Shown here: positions 1 through 10,066 of the stretch, piece after piece
Layout: the number at the start of each line of letters is the position of its first letter
How positions within the stretch are numbered: position 1 is the first letter of the stretch
NCBI GenBank assembly: GCA_024364805.1
Contig: CM044501.1
Location: 111,124,919-111,188,918 of the forward strand
DNA from: Euprymna scolopes
Taxonomy: Eukaryota; Mollusca; Cephalopoda; Sepiida; Sepiolidae
Reading direction: 5' to 3'
DNA: 64,000 nt
The notes under the pieces: generated by a model
The model's input: the letters and a program-made list of their open reading frames with translations, nothing else
The model's database searches: none
What the model was told of the DNA's origin: nothing
Program-made: the position numbers and the translations under genes

Positions 1-1039
1 TAAGCAGTTTAGGTTTGCAGACCGGTAATTTGTTCGTCACGGGCTCTAGGAAGGGACCTCCCTCCCCTTAGGTTTAGTTTCAGAGTTTTCCTTCTTCTGG
101 ACGGATGACCTGGGAAGATCTACGAGTCCATCAGCACTGAGAGGGTTTACCCCATGCCTGGGTCCTAATCCAGGTATTTCTGCGACCCAGCGTGAGTAGT
201 TAATGTTACTGGGTTAGTATGTAAATGTTATGTCTACTGAGAAATTACACTCCTCAAAGTGATTAAGGGACATTGCTATTACATTGTTACTGGAGGAGGG
301 GGTTGAGTAAAAGTTCATACAACTATATTTGCAACAGGTTAGTTGAAAAGAGTCAAGATATGGTTTAATATTTTTCCTTTAAATTTAGAATTTTTTTTTT
401 TAATTTATTTATTTATTTATATATTTATTTATATATTTTTTTTAATTTATTTATTTATATGTTGGCTTAGGAATAGGATAATGCGTTACAGAATGACTTT
501 ATATTAAGCGTGTGTAATGTATGAGTGTTAGTAGCAGCTTGGGGAGTAGGGTAGACTTAGTGTTTAGGAGAGGATTAACTTACAGAATACAGTAGAATTA
601 ATTTTTAGAATTTATAGTCAAGTAAAATTTAGTTATAGAGAAAAAAAAATTATTTTTTTTTTATTTATTTAACATGCAAATCAGACAATGGCAGTCGTCT
701 TGGAGGAAATGAATATATTGGATATACGTAGCACGCAGGGGTGTTTCTACCGTAATAAGACTATGTGGCGCGTCGGAATTCGTAGTTAACGGCAGTCAAT
801 TAGGTCAGGTACAAAGCATTGTGTATCTATTCAGAAAGTCATAGTGACGTACCTAAGATCACTGTATATTTATTAATTGAAAGTAAGGCAAACTATATTC
901 CGTGGTTTGCTATAGATAGCAAGGAAGCCACATATTCAATACAAGCAAGGTTATAGTAATTGCAGATATTAAGTATATTACTTAAATAAAGTCATATCTT
1001 CTAGTGTGGAAAAAAAATATGTCCATGTTTCTGAGTGAG
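1..1039. other. Unassigned AT-rich sequence
   Basis: No gene is visible. The first 210 bases are more GC-rich and read like part of an old repeat of unknown family. Bases 370-470 and 640-675 are low-complexity T and ATTT runs. No open frame of note is present. Confidence 0.4.
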
Positions 1040-1412
1040 ACATCTACTGGATCGATAGAAGGATCCCATCATTTTTCCAGCGGCCTAGGCAACAGATTTA
1101 ATGTACGTTCCATTTAAGATCAGGAGTAAAGGTCAAGCCCAGAAGCTTGTCAAAACTTGAGGCCTCCTCAAAACGAGAGCCATTCATTTCAACTGATGCC
1201 AGATGGGAATCAGAAGTTGATGATGTAAAGAGAGAAGCTTGGTTTTAGATACATTAAAAGTAACCAGCCACTCCTTTCTCCATTGTACCACGTGCTCAGG
1301 ATCAGAGGAGAGAGAATCGAAGAGAACTTGGTCGTTTACTGACTTAGATTTACTACCATAGATGGTAGTGTCATCAGCATAAATGTCTACGAATGATGTA
1401 AGGATGTGATTT
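1040..1412 (-). mobile_element. LINE family A fragment (reverse transcriptase part)
   Basis: The complement matches the reverse transcriptase and post-RT part of the plus-strand copy at 1620-3972, including the region coding the ADDTTIYGS motif and the 'DLKW..YIKSVAKVT' stretch. It is truncated at both ends. It repeats sequence also present in the neighbouring plus copy, so it is a separate insertion rather than the inverted half of the same one. Confidence 0.75.
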
Positions 1413-1619
1413 TTTCAGAAGGGTGGAGGTAGTAGATAGTCTTGTATCTGTTTTGTTATCATGATACTATTTTCCCAGTTGTTATCTCCTCCTTTGTAGG
1501 GAAACGGTTGTGGAATATTAGTTCTGTAGTCATAAGACCATCCTGCCAGGCATTACCTCCTCTTTTAAAGGGGAGGCGGATAGCGTATGTCAATAAGAAA
1601 TTGTCATAATCGCCCAATG

Positions 1620-3972
1620 GTCAATATACAAGTCTCCTCGACCTTTTTCTTACAACTTGCTCTGAGCTATGTTCATCTTCCATTCTGTCTCCACTGGGAT
1701 CTTCTGATCACTCGGTTGTCTTAGTTAAGATAAAAACAAAATGTAATATGTCCTCAGACGTACATGACCATCATACAGTGTATCGATACTCTATGGTTGA
1801 CTGGATAGCTTCCGTACATTTATATTAAATCAACTTCTTCATTCCATGTAAAAAAAGAATGTGTCCTCCATAGTATCAGACCTGACTTCATACCCTTCAA
1901 AAATTCAAGCAAAAACCTAACAACTAGCTGCAGTTTTCTCCAGAATGTGCTGCTGCCATCGCGCACATAAATCACTTTTTCCATTGCTTCCAATGTAATA
2001 GATGTACTGAGACTAAAGCCGTTTTCAGAACTGCCAGCAACGACTGTAAAAGATTAATAAAGAACACGAGAAAGTTGTATGCTCAGTCCGTTAAGTCCAA
2101 AGTAGCTGAGCAGTGGCTTGGTTCCCACCAATTTTGGCAAATAACAAACAGGATCCTGAACAGAAGTGTGTGTTCTATTCCAACCATCATCAATGGACCT
2201 GAGGTAATTTTGTCATCATTTGACAATGCCAAACTCTTTGCCAAGAACTTTGCAGCTAATTATACCCTATGCAATCAAGGCCGCCAACCCTCTATTTCCT
2301 TCTGTATCTGAAAACACGTTATGCAACATACAAATATCATGATGTTGCCAAGCTAATAAAAACCTTGATTCCAGTAAAGCAACTGGCCCTGATGGCATTC
2401 AAATGATAGTGCTGAAAAAGTTTCAACCAGAACTAGCTCCCATACTTACAAAGCTGTTTAAGTATTTTCTTAAGGAGAATTGCTTCCCAACACTCTGGGA
2501 GACCTCATCAGTATGCCCTGTATTTAAGAATTCAGGTGATCGGTCATCTCCCTCTCAATACAGACCAATCAGTCTCTTATGCGTCATGAGTAAGTTGCTG
2601 GAATAGAGAAGTAGTCAAGCATCTCAGCAAAAATAACCTTCTTAGTGACACGCAATATGGTTTCCGTTCACTAGATCTACAGCAGATGTGCTGACAGTTA
2701 TATCTCACAGGATTAGCGAATCTCTCAATGGAGGCTTCCTTTCTCGGGCAATTGCTCTTGACATATCAAAAGTCTTTGATAGGGTATGGCATAAAGGTCT
2801 ACTTCACAAGATCTCTAGCTACAGTATAGCTGGAAATGTCTTTTCAATTATTAAATCATTTCTTTCTGATAGGTTCATAATAGTAGTGGTTCATGGGCAG
2901 AAATCAGAAGCTCACAGTATTAATGCTGGAGTCCTTCAGGGGTCCATCCTGGGCGCAACTCTCTTCCTGATCTACATCAATGATCTCCCAAATCACATCC
3001 TAAGACCGTTCATAGACATTTATGCTGATGACACTACCATCTATGGCAGCACATCAAAAACCGTAAATGACCAAGTTCTTTCTGATTCTCTCTCCTCTGA
3101 TCTTGAGCACGTGGTACAATGGGGAAAGAGATGGCTGGTTATTTTTAATGCATCTTAAACCAAACTTCTATCTTAACTTCATCAACGCTCTGATCCCCAT
3201 CTGGCATTAATTGAAATGAATGGCTCTCATCTTGGGGAGGTTCCATATTTTGACAAGCTTCTGGGCTTGACCTTTACTCCTGATCTGAAACGGGACACAT
3301 ACATCAAATCTGTTGCCAAGGTCACTGGAAAAATGGTGGGATCCTTCTACTTCTCCAGAAGATATCTCACTGCTGACGCAATTCTCTATAAGAGTCAAGT
3401 ATGTCCAATGATTGTGTACTGTTGCCACATCTCGGCAGGAGCTGCTAGAAGCAATTATCCTGCCTTGACAGAGTTCAAAATAGATTTTGTAGCCTAGTGG
3501 GAAATGCCCTTTTTCCCTCCTAGTCAACCTCTTTCCCACAGAAGAGACATTGCAAGCCTGTCTCTGTTTTATCCTTATTTCCATAGCAAGTGCTCGTCTG
3601 AGCTCCAATCTACGGTTCCCTCTCGCTAAACTTTCATGAAAAACACTTGTCTAGCCAAAACCACAATCAATAATTTCTCCTACTCTTTGTCTGTGCCTAA
3701 ACCAAAATGTAGATTTAATGAACTGCACGTCAGTGGAACTCTTTTCTGCTTGCTTGCTTTCCAACTGACTACAATATGGTTGTCTTCAAGTCCAACGTAA
3801 ACAAGTTTCTTGATGAGCCATTCCCTTAAGTAATCCAATTTACCAAATTTCCACTATTAACGATCACAACAATATTTTTCCATTCACTACTGTAAACTCA
3901 TTAACCTTTATCTTCAGATGGGCATCTGGGCCTTGATAAGTGGTGACTCCTATATAAAAAAAAAAATACTTA
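1620..3972 (+). mobile_element. LINE family A, 5'-truncated, APE tail plus reverse transcriptase
   Basis: A non-LTR retrotransposon of the Jockey/CR1-like group. The end of an apurinic endonuclease domain is visible near 1685-1735 (PLGSSDHSVV). The reverse transcriptase follows: SSKATGPDGIQ near 2370, YRPISLL near 2563, DISKVFDRVWHKGL near 2760, GVLQGSILG near 2930 and the catalytic YADDTT near 3020. The C-terminal part runs to about 3830, then a 3' UTR with a short hairpin (about 3905-3945) and an A-run at 3957-3966. The reading frame is broken several times, so the copy is inactive. Open pieces remain at 2403-2606 and 2688-3158. Confidence 0.88.
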
Positions 3973-4404
3973 CATTATATAAATTCCAGCAAAAATATGC
4001 GACTAAAATGGGGTAGGACATGTTTTTGTTCATTAAATGAAAATCAAAAATATTAGATTTAGCATATTTAACATAAACATGAAACATGTTAATTTTAACT
4101 TCTTAAAAGAAAAGCATAATTGAATTAATTATAATTGAATTAATTATAATTGAATTAATTATAATTGAATGTGTTGCTTTACAGCATATCAAACCTTTTC
4201 GAATTATTTAATGCCAAATCCTGTAATTTTGGAAAAAAAAGGGTTTTTTGGTTCAAGTTGTTTATATCTTAAAATATTTATTTGTAGAGTTTGCTTTGGT
4301 TGTTTTGTAGAAAAAGTTGGGTCATTTTTTTTTTTGCTTTGTAGAACATGATTGAGTTTTGCAAAGGAAAAGGAACTTTCATGCATTTAAATAAAAAAAA
4401 AAGC
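3973..4404. other. AT-rich spacer
   Basis: Non-coding AT-rich sequence after the LINE tail. It includes the 15-bp tandem repeat listed separately and several T and A homopolymers. Confidence 0.4.
4116..4170. repeat. 15-bp tandem repeat, about 3.7 units
   Basis: The unit ataattgaattaatt repeats exactly at 4116, 4131 and 4146, with a partial unit at 4161. The units are identical, which suggests recent slippage or expansion. Confidence 0.9.
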
Positions 4405-5240
4405 CGATAACTTCAGACAATCTTATCTGGTAGCACCAGGGGTCAGCTTGGACAACAACTCCCAATCTTCTGAAGCTGATTGACCTCAATCATTCTGGGA
4501 CTAAGCGTAGAGCTAATCTCATTTCACTGAACAGTTGCATTCCGGATGGAGTCACTTGTCTGAGAGCAACTACCTTACCACACAGCAGTGCCTTGCTTAG
4601 TACAATTCCTTCGACATCATCAGGAAACTTTTTTGATAATCATATTATCAGGTTTACTGTCTCACAACAGGTAGAGCTTTATTAATGCCATCGACAACGA
4701 TGCTAATTCAGTTAAGCTGTTAACAAATTTGTCTTGTCCTGTAAATTCAGCGCAGATCGTTTGTCTCACCACTCTACATTTAATGGCATAGCCAAATAAG
4801 GTCTCGATTCTATCGATTTGCATCAGTTCTTGAGCCAGTCAACCTAGATAGAGGTGATCGTCATTGACCTGAAAGCATATGATACGATCACAAATATTAG
4901 CCTCTTACATTCCAAGTGGTAATATGCCTTGCTGGCGTGAAAATTAGAAAAAATTTGACACTTTCTGCTTTTAGAGTCGAAAGGACACCGTTTGCTCTGA
5001 CCATTGCATGCTGTAAAAAATTGGAGAATCTGTTGTCAATCTTGGTACCACAGTTCATTTTGTTGAAAACAGAAAAAATGGCAAATATAAGGCACTAATT
5101 AATTGCTGCATTTTCCAGCCTATCTAAGTCAAAACATCATGAGTTCCTCAGTCACGGCCATCGTAAAGCAGGCCTAGTCATTAAAAAAATGACTTCACGC
5201 TTGATCTGCTTCAAGCAAGATCTGTCGAGCAGTGAGACTG
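4405..5240 (+). mobile_element. Possible decayed retroelement remnant
   Basis: Near 4850-4882 the plus strand reads VIDLKAYDTI, which resembles motif A of LINE reverse transcriptases (DLxKAYDxV). The flanks are somewhat GC-richer than the spacer. No other motif could be confirmed, so this is a weak call; it could be chance or an unrelated repeat. Confidence 0.22.
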
Positions 5241-5394
5241 TCTATAATAAATAATTTTATTTACAAAAAAAATGAGAAATTTTTTTAAATTCATTGAAAA
5301 AGAGAAAAATTGGAAAAACAACTGATGAGAACGATAAAAATGCTATTATCGTCATTTGTGACTAAATTAAATTTGAAAGCGAGCTAACATTGCA

Positions 5395-6640
5395 TTTAAA
5401 TGAAAGACACCTCTAACAAGACATATCGACACTTGGACGTAAGAGGCTACTATTTGGGGCCATGCCTAGGAAAAATTAACATATTGCTGGTTTATGTTAC
5501 ATTTGAACTTCTGCATATCAGTACAGTCAGGAAAGCAGGTAGCAGGAAGAGAATTCCAAAATCTAGCTGTTCAAGGGAAGAAACTATTAGAGTAGAAAGC
5601 TTTCTGACATTTAAGGACCTCAACAGTGAAGGGGTGAGATTTTGTTGCTAAGTAGGTTTGTCGGTTATATGTATGTCGAGAGGGCACAAGTGCAACAAGT
5701 TCATCAGAGTGCATTCCATTAAAATATTTGTAAAACAGGCACAGAGATGCAACATTGCGGTGATGGGACAGGGGTTGGAGCTTAGTTGACAAAGTGGGAC
5801 CTAATAGATTGAAAACTCTTTTTTGGGCCCTATTCAAGAGGGAGAGGCTAGTGGTAGATGCACCAGCCTAAATGTGGAAATAATTCTCCAAGCACAAGCG
5901 AATGGTGGCCTTGCGGAGGTACAGGATACTTTCAAGTGTGAGTAGTCTTCTAGCGCGATAGAGGGAACTCACCTTCTTTGCAGCAGCCTTCGCAATGTCC
6001 TCAATATATTTGTTCTAGTTCATATTGCTTGCAAATGTTAAGCCGAGGTGTTTGAAGGAAGAATTCTCAGGTAGGGTTTCTCTATTTGTTATGGATATCG
6101 GTGGTTGGAGAGTCGTTTGTAATCTTTAAAGGAGAGCAGCTTAGTTTTACTAGCATTAAATGTTACGATCCATTTTTTTTTTTTTCTTTACACGGTGGTC
6201 ACCACTTATCAAGGCCCGGAAGCCACTCAGGGATAAGGGTTATTGCAAGTACAGTACTTTCGTGTGGAGATTTGATGAAGTGTTTACTTAAGGGGGCAGT
6301 TCATTAGGAATTTGTTAACGTTGGACTTGAATACATCCAAGTTGTAGTCAGGTGGGAAGCAGGCAGACGGTATGGAGGTAATTTTCTAACGATTCTGCCA
6401 TTGTTCTAGATTTGTGTACATCTATTCTTCCCTTGTGCATGTTATAGAGTGTTGTATCATCAGCAAATATACCCATCTCGGACACAATATTATCAGGGAG
6501 GTCGTTTATGAATATCAGGAATAATAATGGTTCAAGAATCAACCCCTGACGCACTCCTGCATTAATGTTATGCTGCTTGGATGTGCGTCCATCAATGACA
6601 ACCTGAATGGTCCTATTTTCTAAGAATGATCTAATTATAT
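5395..6640 (-). mobile_element. LINE family B, interrupted by a LINE A insertion
   Basis: The complement encodes parts of a second CR1/Jockey-like LINE. At 6400-6600 lies the RT core (INAGVRQG, FINDLPDNI, FADDTTLYN). The following region WIVTFNASKTKLLSF..HLGLTF lies left of 6172. The C-terminal region (RVFNLLGPTL, LSHHRNVASLCLFYKYFNGM) is at 5571-5837. The copy is 5'-truncated and frameshifted. Bases about 6172-6376 are a separate LINE A 3' end sitting inside it. Confidence 0.8.
6172..6376 (-). mobile_element. LINE family A 3' end nested in LINE B
   Basis: The complement carries the A-family C-terminus (CFPPDYNLDVFKSNVNKFL) and its 3' UTR hairpin (aacccttatccctgagtggc onward), ending in an A-run (plus-strand T-run at 6173-6185). 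LINE B coding sequence is found on both sides, so A inserted after B. Confidence 0.8.
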
Positions 6641-6679
6641 TTGTTAGGAGTGAATGTGAGTAAAAAAAAAAAAAATTTT

Positions 6680-6790
6680 AACTTCTATCTCTTTACCCCT
6701 CTTTACCTATACATCTTTCTTTCTTCCCCTTTTTCCATTTTCCCCTTCCTCTTCTCTTATTGCTCTACTGCCCAGCCTATTTCTCTCTCT

Positions 6791-6826
<36 letters not shown>

Positions 6827-6856
6827 ACACACACATAACTTTCCTTTATATATAGA
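6680..6856 (-). mobile_element. Helitron 5'-end fragment with (AC)n
   Basis: On the minus strand the terminus reads TCTATATATAAAGG, followed by a GT/CA microsatellite (6794-6836). This is the same layout as the 5' ends of the complete Helitrons at 26192 and 37836. No CTAG 3' end is recognised for this copy. Confidence 0.5.
6794..6836. repeat. (AC)n microsatellite
   Basis: About 20 AC units with one interruption. Confidence 0.95.
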
Positions 6857-7203
6857 TTCCTCAAAAAATGAGTTGTCATAAGGGAAATAACACCTTCATA
6901 AAAAATCAGTTATTTTTCTCTAGTACATAAAATGACAACCCCCTAATCTACACAGACACGAATCCTAGAACTATGCCTCCAGACATGGCAACTTTAGACC
7001 TTCCCAGAACTTTACTGCCACTATTCATAGCGTTGAGAGCGTCCCCTTTAACAGGCGAATAAGCGGCTTAATTCTTCTTGTTGGCCTAGTGCTCTCAAGC
7101 AACTCGCCGATTTGGAGACAGGGAGACCATCGCTTAAAAAAGTATATGAGTCTCTCCAAAACCTGTCAGCTGCTTAAATCCTATAAGAGCACTAGACTAT
7201 CTG
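6857..7203. other. Unassigned spacer
   Basis: No gene or known repeat was recognised between the Helitron end and the 39-bp tandem repeat. Confidence 0.4.
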
Positions 7204-7320
7204 AAAAACGATTAATATTGCCCTATTGGGCTAACAATAGCAAAAAACGATTAATATTGCCCTATTGGGCTAACAATAGCAAAAAACGATTAATATTGCT
7301 CTATTGGGCTAACAATAGCA
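7204..7320. repeat. 39-bp tandem repeat, 3 units
   Basis: Starts are exactly 39 bases apart (acgattaat at 7208, 7247 and 7286), with one substitution in the third unit. Because 39 is a multiple of 3, the frame stays open (7089-7379) and repeats the peptide KRLILPYWANNS. This is most likely a chance open frame through a minisatellite rather than a gene. Confidence 0.9.
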
Positions 7321-7421
7321 AAAAACAAAAAGCAAGTCCCTGTGGGTCCAAACACCCAAAGAATGGGGTCGGTCCTTGAGGAAAAAATCTTTAAACTTAA
7401 TCAATAGATTAAGTTGGTTTC

Positions 7422-7474
7422 GTCACAAAGTGTAGCATCAGAACAAATACTACGCTCTGATCCAGACCTGTGCC
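7422..7474 (-). mobile_element. U2-headed SINE, head only
   Basis: The complement reads GGATCAGAGCGTAGTATTTG then TTCTGATGCTACACTTTG. This is the palindromic head of the U2-derived family (compare U2 GATCAAGTGTAGTATCTG). No body or tail is attached. Confidence 0.6.
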
Positions 7475-7483
7475 AGGTAAGTA

Positions 7484-7582
7484 AAGAGGATTAATGGTAC
7501 TTGCCAAAAACGACGTATGTGACGTCATAAATGATGAATGAAAGTTGCCAAAAGCAATGTGACGTCATAATGGATAGATGTT
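7484..7582. promoter_or_regulatory. Two tandem units each with a perfect CRE
   Basis: Two similar units of about 40 bp (ttgccaaaaacgac... and ttgccaaaagcaat...) each contain TGACGTCATAA, with the CRE octamer at 7520-7527 and 7560-7567. They lie about 1.6 kb upstream of the 14-3-3 start codon. Their role as CREB/ATF sites is inferred from sequence only. Confidence 0.45.
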
Positions 7583-7827
7583 AGCTGTCAGATTGTAATT
7601 GATCAATTTATGTGATTTTTGGAATATGACATTTTCTTTCCGTTGCTGATTCGTACATCATAAAGATGTTTTCTGTGTTTATGTTTTTTTTTTAGGTTGA
7701 CTTATGGATAAAAATACTCTCATTTTGTTTTTATTTTGGTTTAGTAATATTCTAAAAAAAAATTCCTTTGAGCATAATTTCAAAACACCTTATCGTAGGT
7801 AACCCTTTATTTATTTTTACTCACGTT

Positions 7828-8222
7828 CACCCCCTAACAAGGCATATTGCCACTTGGACGTAAGACGCTACTATTTGGGACCATGTCTAAGATTAACAAG
7901 ATGTTGGTTTACATTACATTTAAACTTCTGCATATCAGTACAATCAGGGGAGCAGGTAGCAAGAAGGAATTCCAAAGTCTAGCTGTTTGAGGGCAGAAAC
8001 TATTAGAGTGGAAAGATTTCTAACCTCAACCTCAACAGTGAAGGGGTGTGATTTTGTTGCTAAGCGGGTTTGTCGAGGGTATGTATGTCGAGGTATCACA
8101 GGTGCAACGAGTTTATCAGAGCACATTCCACTAAAATATATGTAAAGCAGGCACAGAGATGCAACAATGCAGCGATAGGGTAAAGGTTTACAAAGTGGGA
8201 CATATTAGATTGAAAACTCTTA
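7828..8222 (-). mobile_element. LINE family B 3' fragment
   Basis: The complement repeats the C-terminal and 3' UTR part of the copy at 5395 (LATKSHPFTVEV, then the Arg/Thr-rich region before it). The boundary 'ctaacaaggcatattgccac' matches that of the 5395 copy, marking the shared 3' end. It is 5'-truncated near the RVFNL region. Confidence 0.75.
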
Positions 8223-8655
8223 TAAACCTTTATATTTATTTATTTTTAGGAAAAGAAATGGTGGGGGAGGATCATTTTACGTTAAATTTAGATGGGAAAC
8301 TGATCTCCTCTCTAAATTAAAAAAAATGTTCACATAATCTCCTAAAAATAGAATCTCATTTTTTGTAGGGGAGGGGTGATTTAGCGGGAGATGTTAATCT
8401 ACAATAATACCAAAACATTACTTTCTCCGACCGTGAGAGGCCATTTTTCAACATGGTTATATCCTGTTTATAAAGCTACTGATGTATATTTTTTTAAGGT
8501 TAGATTCATAAATTTTCACACAACGAAGAGCATTTATTTCAATTAAAAATTTAAATAATGATTGAAAGGAATGAGGGAAAAAAGGCGAAAAGTTTATTGT
8601 AAAACGAATTGTTATTGTTCGCATTAAAATGATTAGTACTTGACCCAAGTACTAC
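8223..8655. other. Unassigned AT-rich sequence
   Basis: No gene or recognisable repeat. Confidence 0.4.
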
Positions 8656-8691
8656 GTGAGTGAATGAATGAATGAATGAATGAATGAATGA
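8656..8691. repeat. (TGAA)n microsatellite
   Basis: About nine TGAA units just left of the CpG-richer stretch upstream of the 14-3-3 exon. Confidence 0.95.
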
Positions 8692-9173
8692 AATCGGTTT
8701 CTTCGTTTCCATGGGATGACGTCACCGCTCGGAGAGCCGGTTTTCTTTTCACCTGTGTAACTAGTCCCTGTCGACCGGTTTACCGCCAGCATCCGCCCCC
8801 AAAATAGTCTGTGTATTGTCACCGATTTTTTCGCGTATAGCATTCAATTTAAACAGACTGCAAGTTGCGGAAATCTATTTAAGGATGTAAGTAAATTTCT
8901 GAATCGAATTTTAATCGTTGTTAAGCAGGGCAGAAGAAGAACGACGTAGAGCTCTGCTGAGTCGATTTCTTTTTTTGTTGTTCTACCGCTTTGCGATTAC
9001 TGCCTTCTCTTCTCCTTCTTCTTCCATATTGTTGTTGGTGGGTGATCGGAGCGTTTCGCTTTTTGCTGGCTCTTTTTTTGAAATTAAATACCGGCGTGTT
9101 TTAAATAATAAAACAAGGTAAAATAAAAAAAAAAACGAAAACAAAAAAAAAAAACACGTTCAGATAAAAAAAA
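8692..9173 (+). promoter_or_regulatory. Putative promoter and 5' UTR of the 14-3-3 gene
   Basis: This stretch has more CpG and GC than its surroundings (for example ccgctcggagagccgg and gtcgaccggtttaccgcc). It contains a perfect CRE palindrome TGACGTCA at 8717-8724. The sequence from about 8920 to the start codon is pyrimidine-rich and then A-rich and would form the 5' UTR. No TATA box or initiator can be assigned with confidence. The evidence is composition, the CRE and position. Confidence 0.5.
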
Positions 9174-9482
9174 ATGACGGATCAGAGTCTAAACAAGGAG
9201 GATTTCGTGATAAAGGCTAAATTGGCCGAACAGATCGAGCGCTATGAGGATATGTCGGAAGTGATGAGGGAGCTGACAAAGTCAGGCTGCGAACTCAACA
9301 ACGAGGAGCGAAACCTGTTGTCAATCGCTTACAAAAATGTCGTCGGCACGAGAAGATCTGCCTGGAGAGTTATATCCAGTCTGGAAACAAAAGCCGACGA
9401 AACTGAAAGCTACCGGGTCATGGTGAAAGCCTACCGGGAAACCGTGGAGGAAGAATTAAGGAAAAATTGCAACGAAGTTCTC
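9174..9482 (+). CDS. 14-3-3 protein, first coding exon (N-terminal 103 residues)
   Basis: 14-3-3 proteins are dimeric cytoplasmic adaptors that bind phosphoserine/phosphothreonine peptides. The exon encodes helices 1-4. Family signatures are [13 protein letters not shown] (residues 15-27) and [20 protein letters not shown] (43-62). K54, R61 and R65 match the phosphopeptide-binding K49, R56 and R60 of human zeta. It is closer to the zeta/theta type than to epsilon. The start ATG opens the family domain with about five extra N-terminal residues. The exon ends after ...CNEVL at a GTGAGT donor (9483) in phase 0, where I recall vertebrate zeta-type genes also have an intron. Oddities: A63 replaces the regulatory Ser58 of zeta (as in theta/tau), and T90 stands at the dimer-salt-bridge Lys85. 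Later exons were not found, so the gene is partial in this window. Confidence 0.93.
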
Positions 9483-9488
9483 GTGAGT
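9483..9488 (+). other. Splice donor of the 14-3-3 exon
   Basis: GTGAGT follows the codon for Leu103 and matches the eukaryotic donor consensus. The frame beyond it turns into T-rich, non-family sequence, which supports the exon end here. Confidence 0.85.
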
Positions 9489-9611
9489 AGAAGTTTCTTT
9501 TTTTTATTGTATAATTATTTGTTTAACAGCTTTTTCTTATCTGGTTCAGATCGGAGTGGAGTATCTGTGCGGTTCTAGAAGGCCATCTTTAGAGGCATTT
9601 GCCTTCGGAAG

Positions 9612-9853
9612 GGGGGGGGATTATTCCTATTTATTTGTCTACCCTCCCCACGAGAACAGAGTTAGACACAAAATCTGTTTTTAATGTGGGGAAAATCCAT
9701 CTCCCCAAAAAAGGACACTCTGGATAGGAACAAAAAATAAAAATAAAAATTGTATCGGTTAAGAAGGATTGTTCTCCACTGATTGAGTACAGAAAAGGTG
9801 AAGTGTATAGCATCAGCACAGATATTACACTTTGTTCCTAGCCAAAAGGTACG
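9612..9853 (-). mobile_element. U2-headed SINE, near full length
   Basis: The complement starts with CCTTTTGGCTAGGAACAAAG and TGTAATATCTGTGC, matching the U2 snRNA 5' region (GGCCTTTTGGCTAAGATCAAGTGTAGTATCTG). A body with a poly-ATTTTT segment and an ATCCAGAGTGTCC motif follows. The tail reads CCCCACATTAAAAAC...CTAACTCTGTTC..GTGGGGAGG..AAATA. The family resembles the known class of SINEs with snRNA-derived heads. It lies in the presumed first intron, opposite in strand to the gene. Confidence 0.75.
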
Positions 9854-9867
9854 ATGAACTGGGGGTC

Positions 9868-10046
9868 GATCAGGGCTTATTTTATCCCAGAAGGGCAGAA
9901 TTAGATATAGTGAGGAAAATATTCAGCTCCCCCCCTCCACACACACACACTCTGGATTATGGAATAAAAATAAAAATTTAGAATGATTTCTATGAAGTGT
10001 ATGAGCAGAACAGATGCTACACTTCACTCCTAACCAAAAGGTTTCT
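9868..10046 (-). mobile_element. U2-headed SINE, second copy in tandem
   Basis: The complement begins CTTTTGGTTAGGAGTGAAGT then GTAGCATCTGTTCTG. The body again carries ATCCAGAGTG and a degraded GGGG..CTAATTCTGCCC tail. It has the same orientation as the copy ending at 9853 and directly follows it. An extra ATCCAGAG..CCC piece at 10052-10066 suggests remains of a third unit. Confidence 0.65.
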
Positions 10047-10066
10047 ACCCAATCCAGAGTACCCTC

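Noticed and set aside
1040-3972. One LINE insertion with a twin-primed inverted 5' end
   Set aside because: The inverted piece repeats a region also present in the plus-strand copy instead of supplying the part upstream of it, so these are two insertions.
7204-7320. CRISPR-like array
   Set aside because: The three units are contiguous with no spacers, and the window is animal DNA.
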